DNA from: Pseudomonas sp. GM50
GTDB lineage: Bacteria > Pseudomonadota > Gammaproteobacteria > Pseudomonadales > Pseudomonadaceae
Length of the DNA: 64,000 nucleotides
Assembly (NCBI RefSeq): GCF_000282375.1
Contig: NZ_AKJK01000100.1
Location: 91,196 to 155,195 of the forward strand
Direction: 5' to 3'
This document shows positions 33,816 through 43,164 of this stretch, one piece after another. Positions within the stretch are counted from its first letter, which is position 1. Every line of letters starts with the position of its first letter. A model generated the notes under the pieces. The model ran no database searches, had not been told where the DNA came from, and worked only from the letters and a program-made list of their open reading frames with translations. The position numbers and the translations under genes were made by a program.

Positions 33816-36800
33816 TTAGATGTTTTTGTGGCGCTTGCGTACGAGCTTCATCACCACGACGAAGAAGACTGGGACGAACACCACCGCCAGGGTCGCGGTG
33901 ATCATTCCGCCAATCACCCCGGTGCCGATGGCTTGCTGGCTCGCCGAGCTGGCCCCGGTGGCGATCGCCAGCGGTACCACGCCAAGGATGAACGCCAGCG
34001 ACGTCATGACAATCGGCCGAAGGCGCAGGCGCGCGGCTTGCAGGGTGGCGTCGATCAGGTCGTGGCCTTCGTCGTACAGGCTTTTGGCGAATTCGATGAT
34101 CAGGATCGCGTTCTTCGCCGACAGACCAATGATGGTGATCAGCCCGACTTTGAAGAACACGTCATTGGGCATCCCGCGCAACGTCACCGCCAAAACCGCG
34201 CCGAGTACACCCAGCGGCACCACCAGCAGTACAGAAGTCGGAATCGACCAACTCTCATACAGCGCCGCCAGGCACAGGAACACGATCAGCAGCGACAGCG
34301 CGAGCAGAATCGGTGCCTGGCTGCCGGACAAGCGTTCCTGCAACGACAGCCCGGTCCATTCCTGACCCAACCCCGCCGGGCCTTGCGCCACCAGTCGTTC
34401 GATTTCCGCCATGGCTTCGCCGGTGCTGTAACCGGGAGCCGGTTCGCCGGAGATGCTGATAGCCGGGTAGCCGTTATAACGGGTTAACTGCGCCGGCCCC
34501 TGGGTCCAGTTGGCCCGAACGAAGGCCGACAACGGCACCATGTTCTCGGCGTTGTTGCGTACGTGAATCTTCAGCAGGTCGTCGACCTGACTGCGCTGAT
34601 CGCCTTCAGCCTGGACCACTACTCGCTGCATCCTTCCCTGGTTGGGGAAGTCATTGATGTAGGCCGAACCCACGGCGGTGGACAGCACGTTGCCGATGTC
34701 GGCAAACGAAATGCCCAGGGCGTTGGCTTGCTTGCGGTCGACTTCCAGTTGCACCTGCGGTGCTTCGGCGAGGGCGCTTTCGCGTACGTTCATCAAAACC
34801 GGGCTGTTCTCGGCGGAGGCCAGTAATTGGCTGCGCGCCTGCATCAGCGTGGCATGGCCCAGACCGCCACGGTCCTGCAGGCGGAACTCGAAACCGCTGG
34901 ACGTGCCGAGGCCATCGACCGGCGGCGGCAGGACCGCAAAGGCCATGGCGTCCTTGATCTGACTTAGTGCGATGTTGGCGCGGTCGGCAATCGAACTCGC
35001 TGAGTCGTCGCTGCCCCGATCCGACCAATCCTTGAGCGTGGTAAACGCCAGTGCGGCGTTCTGCCCGCTGCCGGAGAAGCTGAAACCGAGAATCACCGTG
35101 CTGTCGCCGACGCCCGGTTCGGTGGCGTTGTGCGCTTCGATCTGCTCGACCACCTGCACCGTGCGGTTCTTGCTCGCACCCGGTGGCAGTTGAATGTCGG
35201 TGATCGTGTAACCCTGGTCTTCCACCGGCAGGAACGAGGAGGGCAGGCGACTGAAGCACAGCCCCAGACCGATCAGCAGCACGCCGTAGATCAACAGGTA
35301 ACGCCCGGTGCGTTTCAACGCATACGCGACCCAGCCCTGATAGCGCTCGGTCAGTTGCTCGAAGCGCCGGTTGAACCAGCCGAAGAAGCCGCCCTTGGCG
35401 TGATGTTCGCCCTGGGCAATCGGTTTGAGCAGCGTCGCACACAGCGCCGGGGTCAAGGTCAGGGCGAGGAATGCCGAGAACAGGATCGACGTGGCCATGG
35501 AGAGCGAGAACTGCTGGTAAATCACCCCGACCGAGCCCTGCATGAACGCCATCGGAATGAACACCGCCACCAGCACCAGGGTGATGCCGATGATCGCCCC
35601 GGTGATCTGCTTCATCGCCTTGCGAGTCGCCTCCTTGGGCGACAGGCCTTCGGTGGCCATGATCCGCTCGACGTTTTCCACCACCACAATGGCGTCGTCC
35701 ACCAGAATGCCGATGGCCAGCACCATGCCGAACATGGTCAGCACGTTGATCGAGAAGCCCAGCGCGAGCATGGTCGCGAAAGTCCCCATCAACGCCACCG
35801 GCACCACCAGCGTCGGGATCAGCGTATAGCGTATGTTTTGCAGGAACAGGAACATCACCGCAAACACCAATATCATCGCTTCGCCGAGGGTGTAGACCAC
35901 CTTGGTGATCGAGACTTTGACGAAGGGCGAGGTGTCGTACGGAATCTTGTATTCCACGCCGGCCGGGAAGTAGCGCGCCAGTTCATCCATCTTCGCCCGC
36001 ACCAGCGTCGCGGTGCTCAGGGCATTGGCGCCCGGCGACAGTTGCACGCTGACGGCGGTGGACGGCTTGCCGTTCAGGCGCGTGGAAAACTGATATTCCT
36101 GGCTGCCGATCTCGACCCGCGCGACATCACGGATGCGCACGGTCGAGCCGTCAGGGTTGGCCTTGAGCACGATGTCGGCGAATTCTTCAGGCGTCGACAG
36201 CTGACCTTTGACCAGAATGGTCGCGGTGATTTCCTGAGTGGTGCGAGTCGGCAAGTCGCCGATGCTGCCCGCGGAAACCTGAGCATTTTGCGCAACGATG
36301 GCGGCGTTGACATCGGCCGGGGTCAGGTTGAAGCCAATCAGTTTCTGCGGATCGATCCAGATCCGCATCGCCCGTTCGGCACCATACAACTGGGCCTTGC
36401 CGACGCCGTCCAGGCGCTTGATCTCGTTCATCACGTTGCGCGCCAGGTAATCGCTGAGCGCCACGTCGTCGAGTTTGCCGTCGCTGGAGGTGAGGGTGAT
36501 CAGCAGCAGGAAACCGGCGGAGACTTTCTCCACCTGCAAGCCCTGTTGAGTCACCGCTTGCGGCAAGCGCGACTCCACAACCTTGAGGCGGTTTTGCACG
36601 TCGACCTGCGCCATTTCCGGGTCAGTGCCCGGCTGGAACGTCGCGGTGATGGTGGCGCTGCCGAGGCTGCTCTGGGATTCGAAATACAGCAGATGATCAG
36701 CGCCGTTGAGCTCTTCCTCGATCAGGCTGACCACGCTTTCGTCCACGGTCTGTGCCGAAGCGCCCGGGTAGGTGGCGTAGATTTCGACTTTCGGCGGCGC

Positions 36801-36914
36801 AACGTTCGGGTACTGCGCCACCGGCAACTGCACAATGGCCAACGCACCGGCCAGCAGGATGAACAAGGCGATCACCCAAGCGAACACCGGGCGGTCGATA
36901 AAGAACTGCGGCAT
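33816..36914 (-). CDS. RND efflux pump, inner-membrane transporter (HAE-1 family)
   Basis: The 1032-residue proton-driven tripartite efflux transporter has twelve membrane helices and two large periplasmic loops. The proton-relay aspartates Asp406/Asp407 sit in helix 4 (GILVDDAIVVVENVERI), and the essential lysine lies in GLSAKNAILIIEF near the C-terminus. The opening PQFFIDRPVFAWVIALFI is typical of AcrB/MexB-type pumps. It follows its adaptor gene by 14 bp. No outer-membrane channel gene is present, so a channel encoded elsewhere, such as an OprM-type protein, would be needed. I cannot assign a Mex name. Confidence 0.95.
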   Translation of the reverse strand: MPQFFIDRPVFAWVIALFILLAGALAIVQLPVAQYPNVAPPKVEIYATYPGASAQTVDESVVSLIEEELNGADHLLYFESQSSLGSATITATFQPGTDPEMAQVDVQNRLKVVESRLPQAVTQQGLQVEKVSAGFLLLITLTSSDGKLDDVALSDYLARNVMNEIKRLDGVGKAQLYGAERAMRIWIDPQKLIGFNLTPADVNAAIVAQNAQVSAGSIGDLPTRTTQEITATILVKGQLSTPEEFADIVLKANPDGSTVRIRDVARVEIGSQEYQFSTRLNGKPSTAVSVQLSPGANALSTATLVRAKMDELARYFPAGVEYKIPYDTSPFVKVSITKVVYTLGEAMILVFAVMFLFLQNIRYTLIPTLVVPVALMGTFATMLALGFSINVLTMFGMVLAIGILVDDAIVVVENVERIMATEGLSPKEATRKAMKQITGAIIGITLVLVAVFIPMAFMQGSVGVIYQQFSLSMATSILFSAFLALTLTPALCATLLKPIAQGEHHAKGGFFGWFNRRFEQLTERYQGWVAYALKRTGRYLLIYGVLLIGLGLCFSRLPSSFLPVEDQGYTITDIQLPPGASKNRTVQVVEQIEAHNATEPGVGDSTVILGFSFSGSGQNAALAFTTLKDWSDRGSDDSASSIADRANIALSQIKDAMAFAVLPPPVDGLGTSSGFEFRLQDRGGLGHATLMQARSQLLASAENSPVLMNVRESALAEAPQVQLEVDRKQANALGISFADIGNVLSTAVGSAYINDFPNQGRMQRVVVQAEGDQRSQVDDLLKIHVRNNAENMVPLSAFVRANWTQGPAQLTRYNGYPAISISGEPAPGYSTGEAMAEIERLVAQGPAGLGQEWTGLSLQERLSGSQAPILLALSLLIVFLCLAALYESWSIPTSVLLVVPLGVLGAVLAVTLRGMPNDVFFKVGLITIIGLSAKNAILIIEFAKSLYDEGHDLIDATLQAARLRLRPIVMTSLAFILGVVPLAIATGASSASQQAIGTGVIGGMITATLAVVFVPVFFVVVMKLVRKRHKNI

Positions 36915-36928
36915 AAAAAGCGTCCTGC

Positions 36929-38086
36929 TTACTGACCAGAAACCTGGGCAAGTGGAAGAGGGGTGTTGTCGATCTGGACTTTTTCACCGGGACGCGCGTG
37001 TTGCAGGCCCTCAGTGACGATGCGGTCGCCGGGCTTGAGACCGCCAGTGACGATCCAGCGATCGTTCTGCACCGGGCCCAGTTCGACCGGTTGCTGGCCG
37101 ACCCGCTGCTCGGCGTCGAGCAACAGCACTTGGGCAACGCCGGCGCTGTCACGCTGAATGGCCCGTTGCGGCACGCTGATGCCTTGCTGATTGAACGCTT
37201 GCTCCAGACGCACGCGAACGAAGCTGCCCGGCAGCAAGTCGAGGTCCGGGTTGGGGAATTCGCTGCGCAGAATGATCTGACCGGTGCCCGGGTCGACGGT
37301 GATGTCGGTGAACAGCAACTTGCCCGGCAGCGGGTAGAGGCTGCCGTCGTCCTGAATCAATGTGGCTTTGGCCTGGCCCTGGCCCACTTCCTTTAACTGG
37401 CCGGAACGGAATGCGCGGCGCAGTTCGTTGAGTTCACGGGTCGATTGCGTCAGGTCCGCATGGATCGGGTTCAACTGCTGAATCAATGCCAAAGGGGTGG
37501 TTTCGTTCTGCCCGACCAGCGCGCCTTCGGTCACCAGTGCGCGGCCGATGCGTCCGGAAATCGGCGCCGTGACGGTGGCATAACCCAGGTTCAGTTTCGC
37601 TCGCTCCACGGCGGCTTTGTTGGCAGCGACATCGGCGGCGGTCTGCCGGGCATTGGCCCGGGCGTTGTCATAATCCTGGCCGCTGATGGCGTTGCCTTCG
37701 ATCAACTGGGCGTAACGCTGCTCTTGCAGTCTGGCCTGGAACGCATTGGCCTCGGCCTTGCGCAGCGCCGCCTCGGCGCTGTCCAGGTCGGCCTTGAACG
37801 GTGCCGGGTCGATACGGAAGAGAACGTCGCCTTTTTTTACATCGCTGCCTTCACGGAAGGCCTGCTGCAACACCACGCCGGCAACACGGGCGCGCACTTC
37901 GGCGATCCGTGGCGCGACAATCCGCCCGCTCAGTTCGCTGCTGATCGATAGAGGGCGGGCTTGTATGGTTTCGATCCGCACGGTGGCCAGTGGTGCCTGT
38001 TCTTCGGCGGTCGAGGACTGGTCACAAGCGCTCAGCGTCAACGCCAGTGCAATCAGGCTGAGCGTGGCAAGCAGGTTCTTTGACAT
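36929..38086 (-). CDS. RND efflux periplasmic adaptor (membrane fusion lipoprotein)
   Basis: The 385-residue MexA/AcrA-type adaptor has a lipoprotein signal (LALTLSAC, lipidated Cys21), barrel-sandwich halves around 60-90 and 185-215 (YATVTAPISGRIG), an alpha-hairpin between them, and a beta-barrel and membrane-proximal domain after that. It is the first gene of the two-gene pump operon, divergent from the two-component genes 296 bp away. Confidence 0.94.
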   Translation of the reverse strand: MSKNLLATLSLIALALTLSACDQSSTAEEQAPLATVRIETIQARPLSISSELSGRIVAPRIAEVRARVAGVVLQQAFREGSDVKKGDVLFRIDPAPFKADLDSAEAALRKAEANAFQARLQEQRYAQLIEGNAISGQDYDNARANARQTAADVAANKAAVERAKLNLGYATVTAPISGRIGRALVTEGALVGQNETTPLALIQQLNPIHADLTQSTRELNELRRAFRSGQLKEVGQGQAKATLIQDDGSLYPLPGKLLFTDITVDPGTGQIILRSEFPNPDLDLLPGSFVRVRLEQAFNQQGISVPQRAIQRDSAGVAQVLLLDAEQRVGQQPVELGPVQNDRWIVTGGLKPGDRIVTEGLQHARPGEKVQIDNTPLPLAQVSGQ

Positions 38087-38243
38087 GTGAATACCCCAAT
38101 AATGACCTCCCGCATCCTACGGGGAGCCGATCAAGCTAGCGGTGAAGCTTTGTAGGCGCTGTGTGAAATTGTGTAAGGGTTTTGCTCATGGGCGTGTGAG
38201 GGCGTATATCCTTGGCGACTTGATTCCTTTGCGCCTGGTAAAT

Positions 38244-38340
38244 CGCTATCGCGAGCAGGCTCGCTCCCACAGTGGTCCGGTTGTGCTCACAGAATTTGTG
38301 TTCACATGAAATCCCCTGTGGGAGCGAGCCTGCTCGCGAT
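38244..38340. repeat. Family B repeat pair in the efflux/two-component intergenic region
   Basis: Inverted arms lie in the divergent region 42 bp before the response-regulator start. The remaining 157 bp next to the adaptor gene must hold that operon's promoter; I see no clear operator. Confidence 0.86.
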
Positions 38341-38382
38341 GACGATCTATCCGGCGCCACAGCACTTTTCTGGAAACACCCC

Positions 38383-39084
38383 ATGCCCAACATCCTCCTG
38401 GTCGAAGACGACACCGCGCTCTCCGAACTGATTGCCAGCTACCTGGAACGCAACGGCTATTGCGTCAGCGTGATCAGCCGTGGCGATCATGTGCGCGAAC
38501 GGGCGCGGGTCAATCCTCCGGACCTGGTGATTCTCGATCTGATGCTGCCGGGGCTCGACGGTTTGCAGGTCTGCCGCTTGCTGCGGGCCGATTCGGCGAC
38601 CTTGCCGATCCTGATGCTCACCGCCCGCGATGACAGCCACGATCAGGTGCTGGGCCTGGAAATGGGCGCCGACGACTACGTCACCAAACCTTGCGAACCA
38701 CGGGTGTTGCTGGCCCGGGTGCGGACCTTGCTGCGCCGCAGCAGCCTCAGCGAACCGATGACCGCCAACGACCGCATTCTCATGGGCAATCTGTGCATCG
38801 ACCTGTCCGAGCGCACCGTGACCTGGCGCGAGCAACTGGTCGAGCTGTCCAGCGGTGAATACAACCTGCTGGTGGTGCTGGCCCGGCATGCCGGCGAAGT
38901 ACTGAGCCGAGACCAGATACTGCAACGCTTGCGCGGTATCGAATTCAACGGCACCGACCGCTCGGTGGACGTGGCGATCTCCAAGCTGCGGCGCAAGTTC
39001 GACGACCACGCCGGCGAGGCGCGCAAGATCAAAACCGTGTGGGGCAAGGGTTACTTGTTCAGTCGCTCCGAGTGGGAATGCTGA
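38383..39084 (+). CDS. rstA: OmpR-family response regulator, RstA-like
   Basis: The 233-residue regulator has a receiver domain with acidic pair Asp9/Asp10, phospho-acceptor Asp52 (VILDLMLPG) and Lys102 (TKPCEP), and a C-terminal winged helix (RSVDVAISKLRRKFDD). I start it at MPNILLVEDD; the frame open upstream runs through repeat DNA. The kinase gene follows after 4 bp. The RstA name rests on the RstB-like kinase. Divergent orientation to the efflux operon makes that operon a possible target. Confidence 0.88.
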   Translation: MPNILLVEDDTALSELIASYLERNGYCVSVISRGDHVRERARVNPPDLVILDLMLPGLDGLQVCRLLRADSATLPILMLTARDDSHDQVLGLEMGADDYVTKPCEPRVLLARVRTLLRRSSLSEPMTANDRILMGNLCIDLSERTVTWREQLVELSSGEYNLLVVLARHAGEVLSRDQILQRLRGIEFNGTDRSVDVAISKLRRKFDDHAGEARKIKTVWGKGYLFSRSEWEC

Positions 39085-39088
39085 GTCG

Positions 39089-40390
39089 ATGTTCAGAATT
39101 CTGTTTCGCCTCTATCTGGTGACCATTGTCTCGTTCAGCGCAGCGATCTACCTGGTGCCGGACCTGGTGATCCAGGTTTTCCATGAGCGCTTCGTGACCT
39201 ATAACCTCGATTATTCCCGAGGCTTGCAAACGCTGATTGCCAAGCAGTTTCGCGCCGTGCCTTCAGAGCAGTGGCCAGCGCTGGCAGCTGAGATGGACAA
39301 GGAATTCCAGCCGCTGCACATCGTGCTGAACCGCAACGACGACGCCGAATTCACCCTCGATGAACGGGAACGCTTGCGGCGCGGTGAGAACGTGGTGCGC
39401 ATCGGTGATTGGGGCTGGCGTACTCTGGCGGTGGCACCGTTGAACGAGCAGATGGTGGTGAAAATGGTCGTGCCGCCCGACCCGACGGACGTCAGTTGGC
39501 TGTACTGGAGCATCAACGTGCTGATCGGCGCGACCATGCTCGCCTGTCTGTTGCTGTGGTTGCGCCCGCACTGGCGCGACCTGGAACGCCTCAAAGGTAC
39601 CGCCGAACGTTTCGGCAAGGGCCACCTGAGCGAGCGCACACAGATTTCCCCCAGCTCCAACATCGGCAGCCTGGCCAACGTGTTCGACACCATGGCCGGC
39701 GATATCGAAAACCTGCTCAATCAGCAGCGCGATCTGCTCAATGCTGTGTCCCACGAACTGCGCACGCCACTGACGCGACTGGATTTCGGCCTGGCCCTGG
39801 CGCTGTCCGACGACTTGCCGGCCACCAGCCGCGAACGTCTGCAAGGCTTGGTCGCGCACATTCGCGAACTGGATGAGCTGGTGCTGGAATTGCTGTCTTA
39901 CAGCCGATTGCAAAACCCGGCGCGGCTGCCGGAACAGGTCGACGTGTCGCTGGATGAATTCATCGACAGTATTCTGGGCAGCGTCGATGAAGAGCTTGAG
40001 TCACCGGAGATCGTTATCGATGTGCTGCTCAACGGCCAGCTCGAACGCTTCTCGCTGGACCCGCGACTGACCGCCCGGGCGCTCCAGAACCTGCTGCGCA
40101 ATGCGATGCGCTATTGCGAAAAACGGATTCAGATCGGCGTGCAGGTGTGCCCCAAGGGCTGTGAGATCTGGGTGGATGACGATGGCATCGGCATTCCGGA
40201 AGAAGAGCGGGAGCGGATTTTCGAGCCGTTTTATCGGCTGGACCGCAGCCGGGATCGCGCCACTGGCGGGTTTGGGTTGGGCTTGGCGATCAGCCGCCGG
40301 GCCCTGGAAGCACAGGGCGGCACACTCACCGCGCAACCGTCGCCGCTGGGTGGCGCGCGGTTTCGACTCTGGTTGCCGACACCTGCCTGA
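39089..40390 (+). CDS. rstB: Sensor histidine kinase, RstB-like
   Basis: The 433-residue inner-membrane kinase has helices at about 6-26 and 138-158 enclosing a short periplasmic sensor, then HAMP, a dimerisation domain with His222 (NAVSHELRTPLTRL) and an ATPase domain with DDDGIGIPEEE and GGFGLGLAIS. The juxtamembrane stretch WLRPHWRDLERLKGTAERFG closely recalls E. coli RstB. Signal unknown. Confidence 0.88.
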   Translation: MFRILFRLYLVTIVSFSAAIYLVPDLVIQVFHERFVTYNLDYSRGLQTLIAKQFRAVPSEQWPALAAEMDKEFQPLHIVLNRNDDAEFTLDERERLRRGENVVRIGDWGWRTLAVAPLNEQMVVKMVVPPDPTDVSWLYWSINVLIGATMLACLLLWLRPHWRDLERLKGTAERFGKGHLSERTQISPSSNIGSLANVFDTMAGDIENLLNQQRDLLNAVSHELRTPLTRLDFGLALALSDDLPATSRERLQGLVAHIRELDELVLELLSYSRLQNPARLPEQVDVSLDEFIDSILGSVDEELESPEIVIDVLLNGQLERFSLDPRLTARALQNLLRNAMRYCEKRIQIGVQVCPKGCEIWVDDDGIGIPEEERERIFEPFYRLDRSRDRATGGFGLGLAISRRALEAQGGTLTAQPSPLGGARFRLWLPTPA

Positions 40391-40405
40391 GTCTTACGAC
40401 TTCCC

Positions 40406-40526
40406 TGTGGTGAGGGGGCTTGCCCCCGTTCGGCTGCGCAGCAGTCGCCAATCCGTCATCCGCGATGTGAATGAAGAAATGCAGGGGGCCGCTTCGCGAC
40501 CCAACGGGGGCAAGCCCCCTCGCCAC
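40406..40526. repeat. Family C repeat pair after the kinase gene
   Basis: Complete arms (TGTGGTGAGGGGGCTTGCCC and complement) flank a spacer with a GCTGCGCAGCAGTCGC / GGGCCGCTTCGCGACC pair, between convergent rstB-like and pncA genes. Confidence 0.87.
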
Positions 40527-40557
40527 AGGGAATCACCCGTCACAGATTGTTGAGCGT

Positions 40558-41187
40558 TCAGCCGAGTATTTCGGTTGACGGAATCAACCCGACACCAGCC
40601 ACTTGCATCCGGTCGATCGCTGCCGCCAGCGATCCATCCAGATCAATCGCCCGACATGCATCCATCACCACAAACGCATTGAACCCCGCCGCCCGCGCGT
40701 CCAGCGCAGAAAACATCACGCAAAAATCCAGTGCCAGCCCGACCATGTAAACCGTGTCGATGCCGCGCTCTTTAAGGTATCCGGCCAAGCCTGTGGTCGT
40801 GGTTCGATCCGCTTCCAGAAACGCCGAATAACTGTCGATGTCCGGATTGCAGCCCTTGCGGATGATCAGTTGGGCGTGGGGCAGGTCCAGTTCCGCGTGG
40901 AACTCGGCGCCGGGTGTGGCCCGTACGCAATGCTCAGGCCAGAGCGTTTGCTCGCCATAAGGTAACTGAATCACATCGTAAGGTTTGCGCCCCGGGTGGC
41001 TGGAAGCGAATGAGGCATGGCCGGGCGGATGCCAGTCCTGGGCAATGATGACCTGCTTGAACTGGCGACCCAGACGATTAATCAGGGGCACAATCAGGTC
41101 GCCCTCCGGCACCGGCAGTTGGCCGCCGGGGATGAAGTCGTTTTGTACGTCGATAACCAGTAAAGCTGCACGTGAAGAGATTGGCAT
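40558..41187 (-). CDS. pncA: Nicotinamidase
   Basis: The 209-residue isochorismatase-fold hydrolase turns nicotinamide into nicotinate for NAD salvage. The catalytic triad Asp13, Lys111, Cys156 (ALDFCVMFSALDA) and metal ligands Asp51, His53, His57 (DWHPPGHASF) are all present, close to E. coli PncA numbering. I start it at MPISSRAALL; AAGGAGG is upstream, though with a longish 11-nt gap to the ATG. Confidence 0.94.
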   Translation of the reverse strand: MPISSRAALLVIDVQNDFIPGGQLPVPEGDLIVPLINRLGRQFKQVIIAQDWHPPGHASFASSHPGRKPYDVIQLPYGEQTLWPEHCVRATPGAEFHAELDLPHAQLIIRKGCNPDIDSYSAFLEADRTTTTGLAGYLKERGIDTVYMVGLALDFCVMFSALDARAAGFNAFVVMDACRAIDLDGSLAAAIDRMQVAGVGLIPSTEILG

Positions 41188-41308
41188 GGGTGGGGTTCCT
41201 CCTTGGAAAGTCAGGTGCAAGCATAGTGATAACTTTGCTGGTGCGCTAAGTCGGGTTCATGAAATGGCTGAGTTTGTGGCGGTGAAGGGCAGTTGGGTCG
41301 GCGGTGTG

Positions 41309-41395
41309 GCCTTCGCGGGCAAGCCTCGCTCCTACAGGGGAATGGTGTCGGATACATAACACCCGTAGGAGCGAGGCTTGCCCGCGAAGAGGCCC
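41309..41395. repeat. Family A repeat pair upstream of pncA
   Basis: Inverted arms with extended symmetry (GCCTTCGCGGG / CCCGCGAAGAGGC) occupy the middle of the 327-bp gap between pncA and the crotonase gene. Nothing else is evident there besides promoters that must serve both genes. Confidence 0.87.
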
Positions 41396-41514
41396 GTCCA
41401 GACACCACAAAACCCGGAGCAGTCCCGCATTTGGCCGAACCGCTGCCTTACTGCCGGCACGGATGCCTTGTTATAGTTCTGGCCTCATATTCTGCCCGGT
41501 AAAGGATCACTGCC

Positions 41515-42327
41515 ATGTCTCAATACACCGCCTTCAGCGTCGAATTGGCCGATAACATCGCCCATGTGCAGATCAACCGCCCGGAAAAGATCAATTCGAT
41601 GAACGCCGCGTTCTGGAGCGAGATCATCGAGATTTTCCAGTGGATCGACGATACCGATGAAGTCCGGGTGGTGGTGCTCAGTGGTGCCGGCAAGCATTTT
41701 TCTTCGGGCATCGACCTGATGATGCTGGCCGGTGTGGCCAATGAACTGGGCAAGGATGTCGGCCGCAATGCGCGCCTGCTACGGCGCAAGATCCTCGCGC
41801 TGCAAGCCTCGTTCAATGCCGTCGACAATTGCCGCAAACCGGTGCTGGCGGCGATTCAGGGTTATTGCCTGGGTGGCGCCATCGACCTGATTTCGGCCTG
41901 CGACATGCGTTACGCCGCCGAGGACGCGCAATTTTCCATCAAGGAAATCGACATCGGCATGGCAGCCGATGTGGGCACTTTGCAACGCTTGCCACGGATA
42001 ATCGGTGACGGCATGCTGCGTGAACTGGCTTACACTGGTCGCACCTTTGGCGCCGATGAAGCGCGCAACATCGGCCTGGTCAATCGCGTCTATAGCGATG
42101 CCGCCAGCCTGCTTGACGGCGTGATGGGCATTGCCCGCGAGATCGCCGGCAAGTCGCCGATTGCTATCACCGGCACCAAAGAGATGATCAGCTACATGCG
42201 CGACCATCGCATCGACGACGGCCTCGAATACGTCGCCACCTGGAACGCCGCCATGCTGCAATCCACCGATCTGCGCGTGGCCATGGCCGCCCATATGAGC
42301 AAACAGAAACCCGAATTTCTGGATTGA
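41515..42327 (+). CDS. Crotonase, delta3,5-delta2,4-dienoyl-CoA isomerase-like
   Basis: The 270-residue crotonase has the segment FSIKEIDIGMAADVGTLQRL, nearly the active-site stretch of eukaryotic dienoyl-CoA isomerase (ECH1). Glu144 and Asp152 have the same eight-residue spacing as that enzyme's catalytic pair. The closing region (SKSPIAITGTKEMISYMRDH, ATWNAAMLQ) also matches. It probably isomerises 3,5-dienoyl-CoA during beta-oxidation of unsaturated fatty acids with odd-numbered double bonds. The nudC gene follows after only 6 bp. Confidence 0.86.
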   Translation: MSQYTAFSVELADNIAHVQINRPEKINSMNAAFWSEIIEIFQWIDDTDEVRVVVLSGAGKHFSSGIDLMMLAGVANELGKDVGRNARLLRRKILALQASFNAVDNCRKPVLAAIQGYCLGGAIDLISACDMRYAAEDAQFSIKEIDIGMAADVGTLQRLPRIIGDGMLRELAYTGRTFGADEARNIGLVNRVYSDAASLLDGVMGIAREIAGKSPIAITGTKEMISYMRDHRIDDGLEYVATWNAAMLQSTDLRVAMAAHMSKQKPEFLD

Positions 42328-42333
42328 TTAACC

Positions 42334-43164
42334 ATGATTTCACGCTGGACCACCGCAGTACTGGACACCGATCAACCCGGCGGCTGGGCCGTGGCGCGCA
42401 GCCCCGAAGGTTTTTTGTTCGATGACAATGGCGCGCTGTTTCCACGGGAATGGCTCAAGCGTCAGGACCTGTCGATTCTCGCCGAGCATGGCATCGGTCA
42501 CCTGGATGGCGAACCGGTCTATTTGCTGGAGCTGCGCAGTCACTGCGAAGTGCCGGGCTGCAACTGGAAAGGCCTGCGAGCGTTCATGCTCGAGGACGAT
42601 CACACCGTCTACAAGGTGCTCGGCTATGCCGCGCAAATCGGTACCTGGGCCCGTGAACACCGTTTTTGCGGCAATTGCGGGCAAGTGATGAGCCAGGTGC
42701 CGCGTGAGCGGGCGATGTACTGTGAGCCGTGTGATATACGCCACTATCCGCGCATTTCACCGAGCATGATCGTGCTGGTGACCCGTGGCGACGAGGTTTT
42801 GCTGGCTCGTTCGCCGCGTTTTGTCGCCGGGGTCTACAGCACGTTGGCGGGGTTTGCCGAGCCGGGTGAGTCTGCCGAGGACTGCCTGATTCGCGAGGTC
42901 CGCGAAGAGGTGCGGATCGAGGTCAAGAACATCCAGTACATGGGCAGTCAATGCTGGCCGTTCCCGCATTCGATGATGCTCGGTTTTCACGCCGAGTACG
43001 CCGGGGGCGAGATTGTCTGTCAGGAAGACGAGATCGAAGACGCCCAGTGGTTCAACGTGCACGAGCTGCCGCCGTTGCCGGCGTCTCGCTCGATTGCCCG
43101 TTACCTGATCGACGTCTACGTGGCGCGGCGCTTAGGCCACGCTGAACCAGTGCTGCCAGGCTAA
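42334..43164 (+). CDS. nudC: NADH pyrophosphatase / NAD-capped RNA hydrolase
   Basis: The 276-residue Nudix enzyme cleaves NADH, and in E. coli also removes NAD caps from RNA. The zinc ribbon is formed by Cys112, Cys115, Cys130 and Cys133. The Nudix box runs from 173 to 195 (GFAEPGES ... REVREEVRI). The NADH-specific motif SQPWPFP appears here as SQCWPFP (205-211). The start lies 6 bp after the crotonase stop, in a likely operon, without its own strong ribosome site. Its 3' end overlaps the convergent TSUP gene by 33 bp. Confidence 0.94.
   Translation: MISRWTTAVLDTDQPGGWAVARSPEGFLFDDNGALFPREWLKRQDLSILAEHGIGHLDGEPVYLLELRSHCEVPGCNWKGLRAFMLEDDHTVYKVLGYAAQIGTWAREHRFCGNCGQVMSQVPRERAMYCEPCDIRHYPRISPSMIVLVTRGDEVLLARSPRFVAGVYSTLAGFAEPGESAEDCLIREVREEVRIEVKNIQYMGSQCWPFPHSMMLGFHAEYAGGEIVCQEDEIEDAQWFNVHELPPLPASRSIARYLIDVYVARRLGHAEPVLPG

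Noticed and set aside
35130..36935. A 601-codon open frame antisense to the RND pump gene
   Set aside because: It is a third-position GC artefact opposite a clear gene, rich in Arg, His and Gln with no domain or ribosome site.
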